A DNA stretch of 64,000 bases, taken from Triticum aestivum. Its lineage: Eukaryota > Streptophyta > Magnoliopsida > Poales > Poaceae. The stretch covers positions 172,833,498 through 172,897,497 of the forward strand of contig NC_057807.1 in NCBI RefSeq assembly GCF_018294505.1, written 5' to 3'. Under the pieces are notes generated by a model. The model was not told the origin of the DNA and ran no database searches. It saw only the letters and a list, made by a program, of their open reading frames with translations. Numbering within the stretch: position 1 is the first letter of the stretch; the number at the start of each line of letters is the position of its first letter. Positions 33,801-45,717 of this stretch are shown in pieces. Both the position numbers and the translations under genes were made by a program.

Positions 33801-35038
33801 GAAGAAGTACACCCCTGTAGGGTTAACATTATCTATTCGAATAGCCGTGTCCGCGGTAAAGGACTTCTGGGTTGCCTGTACAGTTCATAGACAAGTGAAA
33901 GTGGATACTCTAAAATGCGCAAGATAAGAATGAGTTCTATGGATGGCGTTCTCGTAGGGAGACGGGAGCGGATCCATAGTGGTGTATTGATATGGTGAAT
34001 ATGTGGACTCGTGTGCGCCACCTCAAAAGAGTTACTTGCAGTCGTAGTTCAAGATAGCCACCGAGTCAAAGCTGGCTTGCTGCAGTCAAACTCCACCATC
34101 CCCTTTGTTGATAATGATGCATATGTAGTTAGTTCTTATGTAAGTCTTGCTGGGTACATTTGTACTCACGTTTGCCTATTTTATGTTTTGGAGAGAGGCT
34201 TCAGTCTCACTAGTAGTTCCGCGTGGACTTTGATGTTTAGCTTGTTACCTCAGCTATGATCTTGTGCCCTCGGCAGGATCTGGTAGATAGTCAGGCTTCT
34301 CAGCCTTTTTCATTTGTAGATGTCTGTACTCAGACATGTTAAGCTTCCGCTTGTGCTTGACTTGTTTGCTCTGAATGTTGGGTCGTGAGACCCATGTATG
34401 TAATATCTTGCTCCTCGGAGCCTAATGAATAAAATATTTGAGTCATAGAGTCATGTTGTGATGCCATGTTGTATTTGCACATATCGAGCATATTGTGTGT
34501 ATGATATTGAAATGCTTGGTATGTGTGGGATCTGACTATCTAGTTGTTTATCCTTAGTAGCCGCTCTTACCGGGAAATGTCTCCTAGTGCTTCCACTGAG
34601 CCATGGTAGCTTGCTACTGCTCCGGAACACTTAGGTTGGCCGGCATGCGTCCTTCTTCGTTCCTGTGTCTGTCCCTTCGGGGAAATGTCACGCGATGAAT
34701 ACCGGAGTCCTGTTAGCCCGCTACAGCCCGGTTCACCGGAGTCCTCCTAGCCCGGTGCTACAGCCTGGATTCACTCACTGATGACCGACACGTTCGATGC
34801 TGGGTCATGGATGTCTGTCCCTATAAGTTTGTGCCACTTGGGGTTTACGACTAGCCATGTCAGCCCGGGCTCCTTATCATATGGATGCTAGCGACACTAT
34901 CCTATACGTGTGCCAAAAGGCGCAAACAGTCCCGGGAAAAGGTAAGGCGACACCCGTGGGAATACCGTGCGTGAGGCCGCAAAGTGATATGAGGTGTTAC
35001 ATGCTAGATCGATGTGGCATTGAGTCGGGGTCCTGACA
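30856..35038 (+). repeat. LARD 3' LTR (4,183 bp)
   Basis: TGTCACATCC to CCTGACA. An intact version of the LTR: it shows the empty site for the solo LTR at about 32013 and lacks a 40-bp segment present in the 5' LTR. Poly(A) signal at 34428-34433. The final 500 bp, including the 'aaaggcgcaaac' and 'gggtcctgaca' phrases, is shared with the C/E LTRs. Confidence 0.92.
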
Positions 35039-35043
35039 TCTAG
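35039..35043. repeat. Right target-site duplication of the LARD
   Basis: TCTAG, pairing with TCTGG at 19091-19095 (one substitution in the left copy). Confidence 0.8.
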
Positions 35044-35515
35044 TACACTTATCCAGACTAAAGTTGGTCTTCGGCTGCCAAAGGCTCTGACGATGATGCC
35101 GCCCTGGGCTCCACAATGACCTCCATCCTGCCGTTCTACTAGTCTTGGTCTTGTTGCACTGAAATGGTAACCTTTGCCTGATGCCTTAGTCTGTGCTTGC
35201 CCCCTTTGCATCGAAAGGGAAACAAGGACACTACGCAGGCCGACGCCCGCCTGGCGCCCGCCTGGTCTCGATCGTCATGGCTTGCGTCATGGGCTCCTCG
35301 GGAGGTACCCTGCCTTGATCTCTCCGCCTCCTCGTGAGCCTGCCTGAGGAGGCTACTCCTGAGGAAGCTTCCTGTCATCTTCCCCGCGAGGCTTGGCCCC
35401 TCGCGAGGGTCTTGAGCTTGAGCTGATGAAGCTGGGCTGCGTTGGGCCCCACTTGAGCCACGTCGCAGGCCGCAGGCAGGCAAGTCTGGGGACCCCCCTT
35501 CCCAGAACACCGACA
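35039..35515 (-). repeat. B 3' LTR, right half
   Basis: Continues the B-type LTR after the LARD and ends ...CAGAACACCGACA at 35515. Joined with 18634-19095 it gives about 935 bp, the same size as the other B-type copies. Confidence 0.88.
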
Positions 35516-35532
35516 GTAACCCCCGGGCCCAA
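35516..35532 (-). other. Polypurine tract of B
   Basis: Minus-strand GGGCCCGGGGGTTAC immediately precedes TGTCGG of the LTR. Element D has GGGCCCGGGGGCTAC before its LTR, so the motif is conserved in the family. Confidence 0.75.
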
Positions 35533-35816
35533 GGCGCGCCCGGACTTGGCTTAGCAGAGACGCGAAGGGGCAAGTGCGAAGCGCCGCGGGCCCCAACAGC
35601 CGGCGGCCTTGGGCGCCGCGTGGCAATTGATGGGACGTGGGCGTCTCCGCTTCCCCAGGACGCCTCGGCAACCGCCCATCGGACAAAAAGAGGTGCCTGG
35701 GCCAGACTTACCTGTTTTGCTCTCGCTTGCCTTGCTCGAGATCCCCTTTCTCGCTCTTCTCCTTCCTGCTTCCAAAATCCTCCAGATCTGCCTCAATCCT
35801 TCCCATCCGGCAAGCC

Positions 35817-38448
35817 ATGGCGCCTCGCAAGACCCCGACCGAGGCCTGTACTCGCCAGCTCTGGATCCCCCGAATGTGTCGGAGAAGAATCTCGCCCTCA
35901 TGCGTCTGAGGACTGTGGCGCAGGGCAACGCGGGAGCGACTGTGTTCAAGGCCAGCTCCGACCAGCCTGAAGGCAAGGGGAGCACCTTCTACCCGCTCTT
36001 TGTGAGCGCCATCCTCGCCGGTCTGGTGCCCCCTTTTTCCGAGTTCTTCCTTGTTGTCCTTCGCCTATACAACTTGCAAGCTCTGCACCTCCACCCCAAC
36101 TCTGTCCTTCTCCTGGCGATTTCTGCCTACTATTGTGAGGCTCACGTTGGGATAAAGCCCTCAGTGGCCTTGCTGCGCCATTACTTTTACCTCCGGGTTT
36201 CTCGTGGCCCCATCTCTGCATGCACGAGTTTTATCGCATAATCCGGCTCCAATGCCATTTCGAAGCCCGGGAAGAGGATCGAAGGCTTCCGGAGCAAGTG
36301 GGTCATGGTGGATGTCGGGCGCCTCCACCCCCGACTGATGCTGCCCACGGGGAAGCCCAAGGCCGTTGATGCATGGTCTCGCCCGGAGCTTGTCGACCCG
36401 CGTGCGAGGGCAGTGCTGAAGTGGATGAACGTGGACTTGAGGCCAAGCAACCTGGGGGCGGTGAAGCTGACCGGGGCCATGCTCCTGAGGGAGTTCCTAG
36501 AGAACCGTTTGGCTCCACTCCGAGAGCACTCGCTCCCGTTGTGGAGGCTTGGGGAAGCGGACGCTGCCCTTCGCTTGAGCTCTGCAGCCCTAGCCAACGA
36601 AGATCTGGTCGCGGCCCTCCACTCCTAGGTCGGGGGAGACGTGGCAAGGCCGGATGGTGTTCCTGTCCCCCTGTTTCTTCGCGACGATTGGGAGAGGTGG
36701 TGAACGCCATGCCCACCTTCAACGGTGAGGGCCTGGTGCCCGCAGTGGCTCCCGAGGATCTAGCGGCGTTGCCGATGGTGAATGTGTCCTCCAGCGACTC
36801 TGGCGGGAGTGAGGAGGAAGAAGAGGAGGAGGAGAAACAAGAGTCTGACTCCGAGGCGACTGGCGAGGAGTCGGAGGAGTCCTTTCCCCGGCGCATTTCC
36901 CGCGCCCTCCGCTCCATGTCGGACGATGACGAGGCCAGTGCCAGGCGAGGAGGGGAGGATTCTCCCCCGGTCCCGAGGAAGGACAGGTCGGGGCTGGTGC
37001 TCCCAGGATCTGCCCTGGCTCCGGGGCGGTCTGAGGCCAGCTCCGGCCTTCCCGATGCGCCCTCTGCTTCTGAGCCTCCCAAGACCGACCCCAGCTGCAG
37101 GCTCTCGGGCTTCAAGTTTGGCCGGAGGCTGCTTGAGTCCGCGAACGATGACCAGTAAGTGCTCGATCCGCGCTTTGCTTTGCTTCTGCGGCCGAGGCTT
37201 GACGCCTACATTCTTTTGGCTAGGCCAACACCTGTAGCGAAGAAGTTGAAAGGGGCTTTTGCCACCCCGCTTGAGGCGAGTTCGTCTGCCGAGGTTGTGT
37301 CTCCATCTACTTGGAAAGGAGGCATCAAGGCTCGTGCCTCCCCAGCCCGATCGTCCTCGCGAGCCCAGCAGGGACACTCTGGCGAGGAGTCAGCCCCTGT
37401 GGCCCCGCTAACCCTGGATGTGCCTGGGCTTGATACTGCCGCTGAGATGCCCAAGGCCCGGGAGGCTCCTTCCTCCCAATCCGTGATCGCACTGCCGTCC
37501 TGTCCACCTGCTCCACCAGCTCCCGTCTCTTCTGATCCCTCGACCGTCTTGGACCAGGCCGCCAATGAACTGAGCCGACTGCGGGAGGATCTCCAGAGCA
37601 CGGACCCCCGCCTGGTGGTCGGGCGCCTGGAGCTAGCTTTTGGCTGGGCCCGCTCTGCCGCCTCTGTCCGAGCGGCACTGAGCCTGGCTGCGTCTGCCTC
37701 CGACAAGGAGAAGCAAGCCGCTCGCCAGGCCAAGGCGGCTCGCGATGCTACCCAGGGCGACGCTGCGGATGCCCGGGGCCGCTGCAAGGCGTTGGAGGTT
37801 GAGCTGCAAGACCTGCGTCACGAGCTCGTGAAGGACGTCCGCATCCGCCAGGAGAAGGAGGAGGAGATGAAGGCTCGGGAAGCTACTGTCAAGGACCGGG
37901 ACACCGAGCTTGATGACCGCCATGGTCGGTTGGAGACGCTGGAGCAGGCGCTAAAGGTGGAGAGGACCGAGCTAGACCACAAGGCGAAGGTCTTGGCCAA
38001 GGATCGAGTGGCCTTCGCCAAGCTGGACGAGAAGGCTCGCGCTGCGCTAAAGACGCTCTATGAGGGCGGCTTAGAGGAGCCGTTGGCTGGCGAAGAGGAC
38101 GGCCCTGCCGAGCTTCTTCCCTTCCTGGTCCGTGCGCTTGAAGATTCCGCGAACAGCCTTGGCCCTATGGCCGAGGCCAAGGCGCGTGCCCTGTCGTCTA
38201 CAGCGCTGACGCGCGTCCTCAGCCACGTCTACCTTTGCGACCCCAATGTCGACCTCGACAGCCTGATGGAACCCGTGAGCGGCAACTTTGCCACCGCAGC
38301 TGCTGAGGCCATGAAGGGCCGAGCCGAGGCTTTGTTAGGGATGTTCTGTGCCTTTAGGACCTTCCCTAGACGCGACGCCGCCAGTTCCGCGGCTTCAGGA
38401 GGTGGAGCCGCCCAGCGTGACTCCACCACAGGCGGCGGTGCCACTTGA
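35817..38448 (+). pseudogene. Antisense gene of B: Transposase_28-like N terminus and coiled-coil C terminus
   Basis: Runs opposite to B. The N-terminal part (FVSAILAGLVPPFSEFF, LHLHPNSVLLLAISAY, VGIKPSVALLRHYFYLR; about 36000-36200) matches the plant Pfam family 'putative gypsy type transposon' (Transposase_28). A middle acidic stretch (Glu run near 36815-36840) follows. The C terminus (37560-38060) is rich in Ala/Glu/Lys heptads such as EKEEEMKAREATVKDRDTEL, a predicted coiled coil, ending at 38448. Lesions: a frameshift near 35830, TAA at 36239, TAG at 36626 and a frameshift near 36695. An intron at 37155-37223 fits perfectly. The function is unknown; the family occurs in Tat-type elements. 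Confidence 0.75.
37155..37223 (+). other. Probable intron (69 nt) in antisense gene of B
   Basis: GTAAGT donor at 37155 and TTTTGGCTAG acceptor ending 37223. Unspliced, the frame hits TAA at 37156-37158. Spliced, the codon CA|G is rebuilt and the same frame continues to 38448. The small size is near the minimum for plant introns. Confidence 0.65.
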
Positions 38449-39776
38449 AAGTGACCCCTTTGCGGCTTCTGTCCTGTTTTAATTCCTGCAACATGCACCA
38501 TGCCTCGTGGAGGCATTTAAACTTGTGTTTGCTGTTGTGAAACACTCTATGGCTTATAATATTTGCTTTTGAATTCCCTAGAATTTGCATTTTTCCCTCC
38601 TATTTACTTGTGTTCTATGTTGGCAGGGCCCCGCCCCGCGCATACCTCAGCCGCCGTTAGCCCCGACCAGAAACCAGGACGGGACTAAGGAGTGAGGGGC
38701 TACGTGACCAGTTAGGCTCCTGAGTTGCGATGCTCAGGAGTCCCCCTTGACGTGCAAACGAGCTTTCGTACCTTGGCTCCACTCGGTGAGAGGCGCGTGA
38801 CGACCAGGTCCGAGGGACCTGGCTGGGTGGCGTGCGTTCGGGCGCAGCCCCCGTGTCCAGCCCCCTCGCGCGGCACTCCCGAGGGGAGGCATTGCGATGG
38901 TGCCAGACATTGAGCTCTGGGCTCCCTGAGGTTGGTATGATTGTGGGCCACCCTCACTTGTTTATCACCAGCGCGGAGCATAGCGCTTCCGTATGTGTAC
39001 GGGCATAGCCGCTCCTCGGCAGTGTTGTTAGCCAGCACGGAGCATGGTGCTTCCACTGGTACGTGGGAGGGGGCTCCCCTCCGGGAGGAGCCCCCGAGGC
39101 GTGTACAGCCCCGCCCTGACACGTGGCTAGCACGGTAGGGCTAGGAGAGGTGTATATGGGCACCTGTGAGCCAGCGTGGGACTCACGAGGCCCTACCTCG
39201 AGGCGGGTTGCGCCTAGCTCTGGGCCTTTATCAATGGAGTGTTCCTGCAGGGTGGTTAGAATGCAAATGCTCTACGTCCTCAGGTCCCGGCCCTCGAGCA
39301 AGCTCAACCACCACTGGTATGACAGGTCGTGATGCCGTGGGTCAAGGCCGCGGGGTGAGGGCTGGAGAGCCAGTAAGAGCCCAGGAGTCACGATGCTCAG
39401 GCGCCCCCCTTTTAACGTGCAAGCGCTTTGCATACGAGCGGAGAGATCCGCGATTAGCAGTAGATGATAACCCATGGGGACCAGGCTAACCTCGGAGGAG
39501 CAAATCCAATTAGATAGATGCGGAAAAAGTAAATGCCACTGGGTTTGGCGCGAGCAGATTGAGGATAATGGAGCCTGAGGGGCGCCCTCAACAAGGCAGG
39601 TAAAGAGCATAAACAAAACAGATACATGCCGCAGGGACGGACCCACATGACCTGGGAATGATGCAGCCCTGCGAGCGCTCCCAGCTGAAAGCGGAACTTG
39701 GAAAGATGTCACCTGATACCATTGGGGATCAAGAGCTGCTGAAGTAGCGGATGACGCGGGGTGAGGAAGTCGACCC
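38449..39776. other. B spacer between antisense gene and pol remnant
   Basis: 38449-38600 looks like a 3' untranslated region (AT-rich). The rest is GC-rich with no supported gene. A segment of about 60 bp (ctcctgag/ccaggag.....gatgctcagg.g.cccc, then 'acgtgcaa.cg') occurs near 38718-38780 and again near 39385-39445. Confidence 0.5.
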
Positions 39777-40223
39777 TCACGAGCCCTCGGAGCCCTGAGC
39801 CTCGAGATGCTCCGGGGGCACCGGTGGAACTTCGAGGGCCATCTCCATCTCCGCCAGGACCGCGCGATGCCTAAGCTCCTGAGCCTCCAGAATGCTCCTC
39901 AGCAGGCAATGACAAGTGGCGACCGCGTTCGGCAGGCCGAAAGGCATGCGAACGTAGCTTTGAGGTGGACCCTCACAACGCCCCACACGCGAAGGCCAGA
40001 GGCACCCCTCAGACGCGGCCTGGTTGAGCCCTAGTACGTCGATGGAGACACGCAGCCCTCCATCCTCGCCGGGATGTGGGGCTATGGCGGGTAGGCGGCG
40101 ACTGCCGTGCATGACTCTTGACTCCTGTAGCTCCTGAATGTTCCTCGCAATGAACTCCTGAGGGCTTGGCCCTCCTTGCCTCATGCCTTCCTGAGGGAAA
40201 CGTGCCTTGAAGCACGCCCCCAA
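39777..40223 (-). pseudogene. B reverse transcriptase remnant
   Basis: Degenerate RT: DGGLRVSIDVLGLNQA corresponds to the fingers motif 'WRMCIDYTDLNKA', and YVRMPFGLPNAVAT to the MPFGLxNAxxT motif. The stretch between them is too short, so the catalytic FLDAYSGYH segment is deleted, and the YxDD box is missing. 40224-40577 links it to protease (VARRGMQCVLLSVPFK resembles a Tat RT lead-in) in broken frames. Confidence 0.75.
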
Positions 40224-40577
40224 GTGGTGCCCGAGCGCCTCCCTCGTGACCTTGGCGACGTCGGTGGCCCTCTAGGAGAGAGCCCCCGAGGCCTACCCGA
40301 GGAGGGTGCCAGCCGCACCTTCCTATGCGACAGAGGGTGGCGCCCCTTCAATGGGCGCGGATCCTGACACAACGCCTCCGGAGGTTCCTGCCTCGTGAGT
40401 GTTCGAGCCAGGTGAAGCCTTCTTCTTCTAAGGGACCGCCTCGGGGAGCCTCCCACTCCTGTGATCTGGGTCTTCGATTGCCGCGGCTTGAAAGGCACGC
40501 TCAAGAGAACACACTGCATCCCTCTCCTTGCAACGCACTGTGATGATTCCATCGCTTCCTGGCATCTTGAGGACATT

Positions 40578-40925
40578 TTAGGCATGGTGAGTCACTGCCA
40601 TTAACTTGGCTAGAGCTGGGTACCCGAGGATGGCATTGTATGGCAGGCAAATGTGGGCGACGTCAAAGTCAATGAGCTCGGTGCGGTAGTTGTTGCACTG
40701 CCCAAAGGTGACAGGAAGGCGAACTTGCCCTATTGGAACGGTGCAACCGTTAGTGACTCCTGAGAAAGGCTTGGTCGGCTGAAGCTGATCGTATGGCACT
40801 TGGAGATTGTTGAACGTCTCGATGGACAGGACGTTGAGTCTAGCTCCACCGTCGATGAGGGTCCTGGTGACTTGCACATTGCTGATGACTGGGGAACAAA
40901 GCATCAGGAGGACTCCAGCCGTCAC
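40578..40925 (-). pseudogene. B aspartic protease
   Basis: Open frame with TLIDGGARLNVLS (DGG core as in T1), LPVTFGQCNNYRTELIDFDV and NAILGYPALAKL (usual LGRP changed to LGYP). It is cut from gag by a frame change near 40930-41017. Protease would mature the polyprotein. Confidence 0.8.
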
Positions 40926-41017
40926 TGCGCACTTGAGCTGATCCGCCGAGCTGAACGTGATGGCGCATGCTGATCACCTGAGAGGGCGTGTGGCCTCAAG
41001 CTTGGGGAGGACTGCAT

Positions 41018-41692
41018 TCACCTCGCGAGCAAACTGCTTGAAGATGTGCTGAGAGGCTGGGTCCTGAGCGCCGCCCAGGATGCAAGCGATTGCGCGCGGC
41101 TCCTAGAAGCCCCAAGCCCCCTTGTCTTGGTGATGGTCTTCGTTCCTTCTTGGCGGTGGTGGGAGAGGAGGGAGGCGTGCCTTGCCTTGAGGGCGGTCCT
41201 CACCAGGTTGATCCCTCCAACCTCCCTCGCGAGGATGGTCCTGCCAACGGTCCTCGCGAGGTCGGTCACGCCACCCTTGGCGAGGGCCACGGTCTTCCCA
41301 TCGTCCTCCACCTCTTCCTCATCCACGGCCATACCCCCGGTCGTTGCGGTCGGGACGTCGGCCGACATGCCCATCTCGCACGGCCCTGAGCTCTTGACAT
41401 TCATTGGTGTTGTGGGTGTGGAGGTCGTGGTACACACAGTACCGGCTGCCCTTGGATGACTCAGGCTGATCACTGCCTCGCTTGGTGTGTGGCTCAGCTA
41501 CGAGCACATCAGCCCCCTTGCGCTTCACGTCCTTGACCTTGGGCTTCTTCTCTTCTGGGTAGGCAGCCGGGAGCTCGAGGAGGGAGAGGCACCCTTCCTC
41601 AGCCCTGGCGCACTTGGTCGCCAAGTTGAACAGCTGTATGGATGTGCACAGGTCTTCATGGATTGCTAGCTCCTCTTTCATCTTGATGTCAC
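41018..41692 (-). pseudogene. B gag C-terminal half
   Basis: Contains LFNLATKCARAEEG (end of capsid region) and a zinc-knuckle variant CVYHDLHTHNTNEC, C-x2-H-x4-H-x4-C as in T1, then an Arg-rich tail in a second frame. The gag is cut at 41692 by the LTR of element C, and the upstream half is not found right of C. Confidence 0.8.
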
Positions 41693-42295
41693 TGTCAGGA
41701 CCCCGACTCGATGTCACATCGATCTAGCCGGTAACACCTCATATCACTTTGCGGCCTCACGCACGGTATCCCCACGGGTGTCGCCTTACCTTCGCCCGGG
41801 ACCGTTTGCGCCTTTTGGCTCACGTATATGATAGTGTCGCTAGCATCCATATGATAAGGAGCCCGGGCTGACATGACTAGTCGTAAACCCAAAGTGGCAC
41901 AGACTTACAGGGACAGGCATCCATGACCCAGCTTCGAACGTGTCGGTCATCAGCAAGTGGGTCCGGGCTGTAGCACTGGGCTAACAGGACTCCGGTAAAC
42001 CGGGCTGTCGTGGGCTAACAGGACTCCGGTACTCAATGCGTGACATTTCCCCGAAGGGACAGACACCGGAACGAAGAAGGACACATGCCGGCCAGCCTAA
42101 GTGTTCCAGAGCAGTAGCAAGCTACCATGGCTCAGTGGTAACACTAGGAGACATTTCCCGGTAAGAGAGGCTACTAAAGATAAACAACTAGATAGTCAGA
42201 TCCCACACATACCAAGCATTTCAATCATACACACAATATGCTCGATATGTGCAAATACAACAAGGCATCACAACATGACTCTACGACACAAGTAC

Positions 42296-42301
42296 TTTAT
42301 T
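42296..42301 (-). terminator. Poly(A) signal of C 3' LTR
   Basis: AATAAA on the minus strand, same context as E (58105-58110). Transcripts of C would end just after it. Confidence 0.65.
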
Positions 42302-42499
42302 TAAGACTCAACGAGCCATACATAACATACACAAAGGTACGGGTCACACGACCCAGCATTCAAGTCATACAGTCATACAAACTAGCAGCGGAAGTAACTT
42401 GTCTGAGTACAAACAACTAGAAAAAATAGAAGAGGCTTGGAAAGCCTAGCTATACTATGAGGTCCTTCACAAGCTCAGGCTCACCACCTGGGCCTTAGC

Positions 42500-42555
42500 C
42501 TACTCATTGATGTCAACGTCTACGTAGAACCCATCAGAAGGGGTTGCAGCGTCTT
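42500..42555 (-). other. LTR exon-like segment 2 in C
   Basis: 56 nt ending in TAG, preceded by a TTTTACAG acceptor. It encodes the same acidic ending (FYVDVDINE) as the E copy with no frame break. Confidence 0.4.
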
Positions 42556-43748
42556 CTGTAAAATGTAAATTATAGCAACATGAGTACAAAGGTACTCAGC
42601 AAGACTTACATTAGATCCTACATACATGCATATTATCAAGAAGGGTTGGTGGAGTTATTGCAGCAAGCCGGCTTTGACTCTTGGCTAGGCTAACCTACGA
42701 GACTCCAACTTGAAATGGTTTTGCGCACACGAGTCCACTACTCACCACTTCAATACACTACCGAGGATCCACCTCCGTCTTCCTACGGAAGAGCCATCCT
42801 CGGCACTCACACTTATCTTGAGGCTTTTAGTAGTTTCCATTTACTTGTCTATGAACTGTATAGGCAACCAAGTAGTCCTTTACCGCGGACGCGGCTATTC
42901 GAATAGATCATGATAACCCTGCAGGGGTGTACTTCTTCATACATGTTTCCACCACTTAGCGTCTGCACACGACATGTGCTCGGCAGACTTCAAGCGAAAG
43001 CCGACGTGGGTGTAGACCACGACCTACCTAAACACCTAAGCCTCAAGTCCAGGTTTATCGCCTATCCAGGTTCCATCCGCAGGGAGTCCGGCCGAGGTTT
43101 CCCATACGGCCCCGAACGATGTGAACAGGGTTCCCGAGATACCTAACGGGTATTCGGTACACCCGGCCACATACCTACCGCATCACAGCCCACCCCTACG
43201 GTCAGCGCTGTCCATGGCCTCCAGTAGGCTACAAACACCAGAAACTACTTGCAACTCCTGGACAGAGAGCTAGGGTGAATAAGAAGTCGAGCGGGGTCAT
43301 ATTTCAGGGCCCAATGCATGGTAGTAGCTGTATCTTAAATCACACATACAGATCTCAGTGCTTAAGGTCGGCTTCAATGAAACAACCCACCATGTACTCC
43401 TACATGGCCTCTCATCGATACCTTTACCAAATCGTGTTCACCACACCACTCTCATTACCGACATAATCATTTCACTCTAGCCCATCACCCAGATGAAGCA
43501 GACCTGACACGACTCTAAGCATAGCAGGCATAGCAAGGTAGGAACAACACATACATATGGCTCAATCAACTCCTACACATGCTAGTGGGTTTCATCTAGT
43601 TACTGTGGCAATGACAGGTCATGCAGAGGAAATGGGTTCAACTACCGTAGCACACAGCAGTTTGAAACGCGTTGTCTTAATGCAGTAAAAGAGAGCAGGA
43701 GCGAGAACATGGGATTGTATCGATATGATCAAATGGTTGGTTGCTTGC

Positions 43749-43814
43749 CTGATGGTTCGATGCACTGATACGGTTCTTCGTTAGGGTAATCACGGTACTC
43801 CTCGGAGGCAGAAC
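43749..43814 (-). other. LTR exon-like segment 1 in C
   Basis: 66 nt between a GCGGCAG acceptor and a CAG|GCAAGC donor, same length and phase as in E. One amino-acid difference (Pro to Ser) near the start; EEYRDYPNEEPY is unchanged. Confidence 0.4.
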
Positions 43815-45717
43815 CTGCCGCAAGAACACCGATACACAACCATCACCAAACAATGTGCAACAATATGATGCATGCATGAAACATAGCAATATGAGTGTGT
43901 TGGGCTAATGCAACTAAGACCAGAAGGGTTTGTACCAATTTGAATCAAAGATTCAAATTTCAAACTCAAATATGGTCCTTTAAAGTGTTTTTCCTTGTTC
44001 TGCATTAAACATCAAGTTAACTTGTTTAGTCATGCATGAAAATAGTACAGATGGATAGATTGGATTTTTCTGATCATTTTTCATATATAATTTGTCTGAT
44101 TTGGAGTTACAGAATAAAAGTTATGATTTTTGAAGTTTAAACTATATTCTGGAATTTCCTATATTAGATTAATCCAGAAAATCAATTATTGCGTCAGCCT
44201 GACGTCAGTGTGACGTCAGCAGGTCAACGCGACATGTTCGGGTCAAACCTGACAGTGGGTCCCGCGTGTCAGTGTGATTAGATTAATTAAAATTTAATTA
44301 AAACTAAACCTGCTTAATTAGCAGGGCTGGGCCCCACCTGTCATTGACTCAGGGGAGTCAACCAGGGCCCACCCGTGGTCAAACCCGGGTCGGCTGCACC
44401 GGCGTTTAGCCGCCAGCGAGCCCGACGCGGCGGCGGAAGTGGTTTTGGCTGTTTCGGCCACCAAATGGGTCGCGGAGACCACCGGAGTGGAGCTGAGGAC
44501 GAGCCGCAGCTCTTGGTGGAGTCCGTTGGGGTCGGGGTGGCCGGAGTTGGCGCCGGCGACGACTTTGGCGGCTACCGGGGTTCGGCCGAAGACGAACTTG
44601 ACGCTAGAGGGGTCGGCGAGGCGCGGGGAGTAGCTAGCTAGGTGCTACGTGACACGGTGAGCATGATGGACACCGTGGAGTGGTCGGAGGGTGACCGGGA
44701 GCACGTCGGCGACGAGCTCCACGACGGTGGGTGCGGTTGAGCTCCGGGAGGTCGCTACACGGCTCGGGAGCAAGAAAAGGAGGGGGGAAAGATGGCTAAG
44801 CTCACATTGAGTGCGACGAAGCCCTTGGTGCGGCCAGAGATGGACCGGAGCGACGATGGCGTTGAAGGGGATCTCCGGCGATGGCGGTTCGGGCGAGGTC
44901 GTTGCGGTGGACTCGGGCGTTGCGAGCGCTCGGGGCTCGGCTTGCTCGATGGAGTGGACAGCGGCGGAGCTCCTAGACACGATGAGAGGACGCACGGGCG
45001 GCGGGAAGCACGGCTACGACGAAGGCACGCCGATGGTGGCGTCGGTCATGGCGGGGGAGCGCGAGGGGGAGGAGCTGGAGAGAGGAGGGGGTGTCTGGGG
45101 GGTTCGGGGGAGCGAGGGAGGCTGATCCACGACGTCACCGGGCGCGGAGAGCTGCGAAGCGGCGAGCAGGTGCGTGGCGCACGCTGCGGTCGCCGTCGGG
45201 CACCTGCCTGCCTGCCTGGCCGGCAAGCATCTCGCTGGAGCGGCGCTGGGCTGGGCCGGCAGGTGGGCCGGGAGCAGGCGTCAGGTAAGTTTTTCCATTT
45301 CTTTCTGTTTTCTGTTTTTTTAATACTTCTGCAACTTTGTTGAATTAAATAAAATACTTAGGCAACTCCTAAAATCACCAAACTACTCTTGGTCCATAGT
45401 TGGATTATTTCCAACATGAAACATTTTAGTTTGGAGATATTTGAGCATTTAAATATTTTATATAATTTTAAATGCCCAAATTCAATTATTTATGATTTAA
45501 TTCAAAAACCCTAAGATGGCCTAGGAAAATATGCATCACTTTTGGCAGAGGTTCTGAACCAAGACAAAAATGATGGGCATTTTAGAAGGGCATTTCAGGT
45601 TCATTGAAAAAGTTTTTAGTAAACCCTAATTGGTTTCAGAGGGGACTGGGGGTTCTGTCATCCCCATTTCAGGTTTCTGATGAAAGAGTGAACATGATGC
45701 AACACTCTAATGCATAG

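Larger units (their letters stand above)
19096..35038 (+). mobile_element. LARD-like non-autonomous Gypsy element
   Basis: The 5' LTR 19096-27476 (about 4.2 kb without its nested insertion), canonical PBS at 27481, 3.4-kb interior without an intact gene, polypurine tract at 30843-30855 and 3' LTR 30856-35038 make a complete element flanked by TCTGG/TCTAG. LTRs of about 4.2 kb around a 3.4-kb interior match the plan I recall for barley LARDs (large retrotransposon derivatives, Sukkula type). The LTRs are nearly identical by eye apart from a 40-bp indel, so insertion is recent. Confidence 0.9.
18634..41692 (-). mobile_element. B: second Tat-type family, split by the LARD and truncated by C
   Basis: Minus-strand element. 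Its 3' LTR lies at 18634-19095 plus 35039-35515. Its interior runs right to 41692 with an antisense gene, a spacer, and RT, protease and gag remnants. RNase H and integrase are absent, so an internal deletion has occurred. Its 5' gag end and 5' LTR are not found right of element C; they were lost at the rearrangement at 51816/51817. Confidence 0.8.

Noticed and set aside
44375..45343. Open frames in GC-rich block of C LTR and the matching block of E (55086-56029)
   Set aside because: Open on both strands and in several frames, no recognisable domain, and not kept in frame between C and E.
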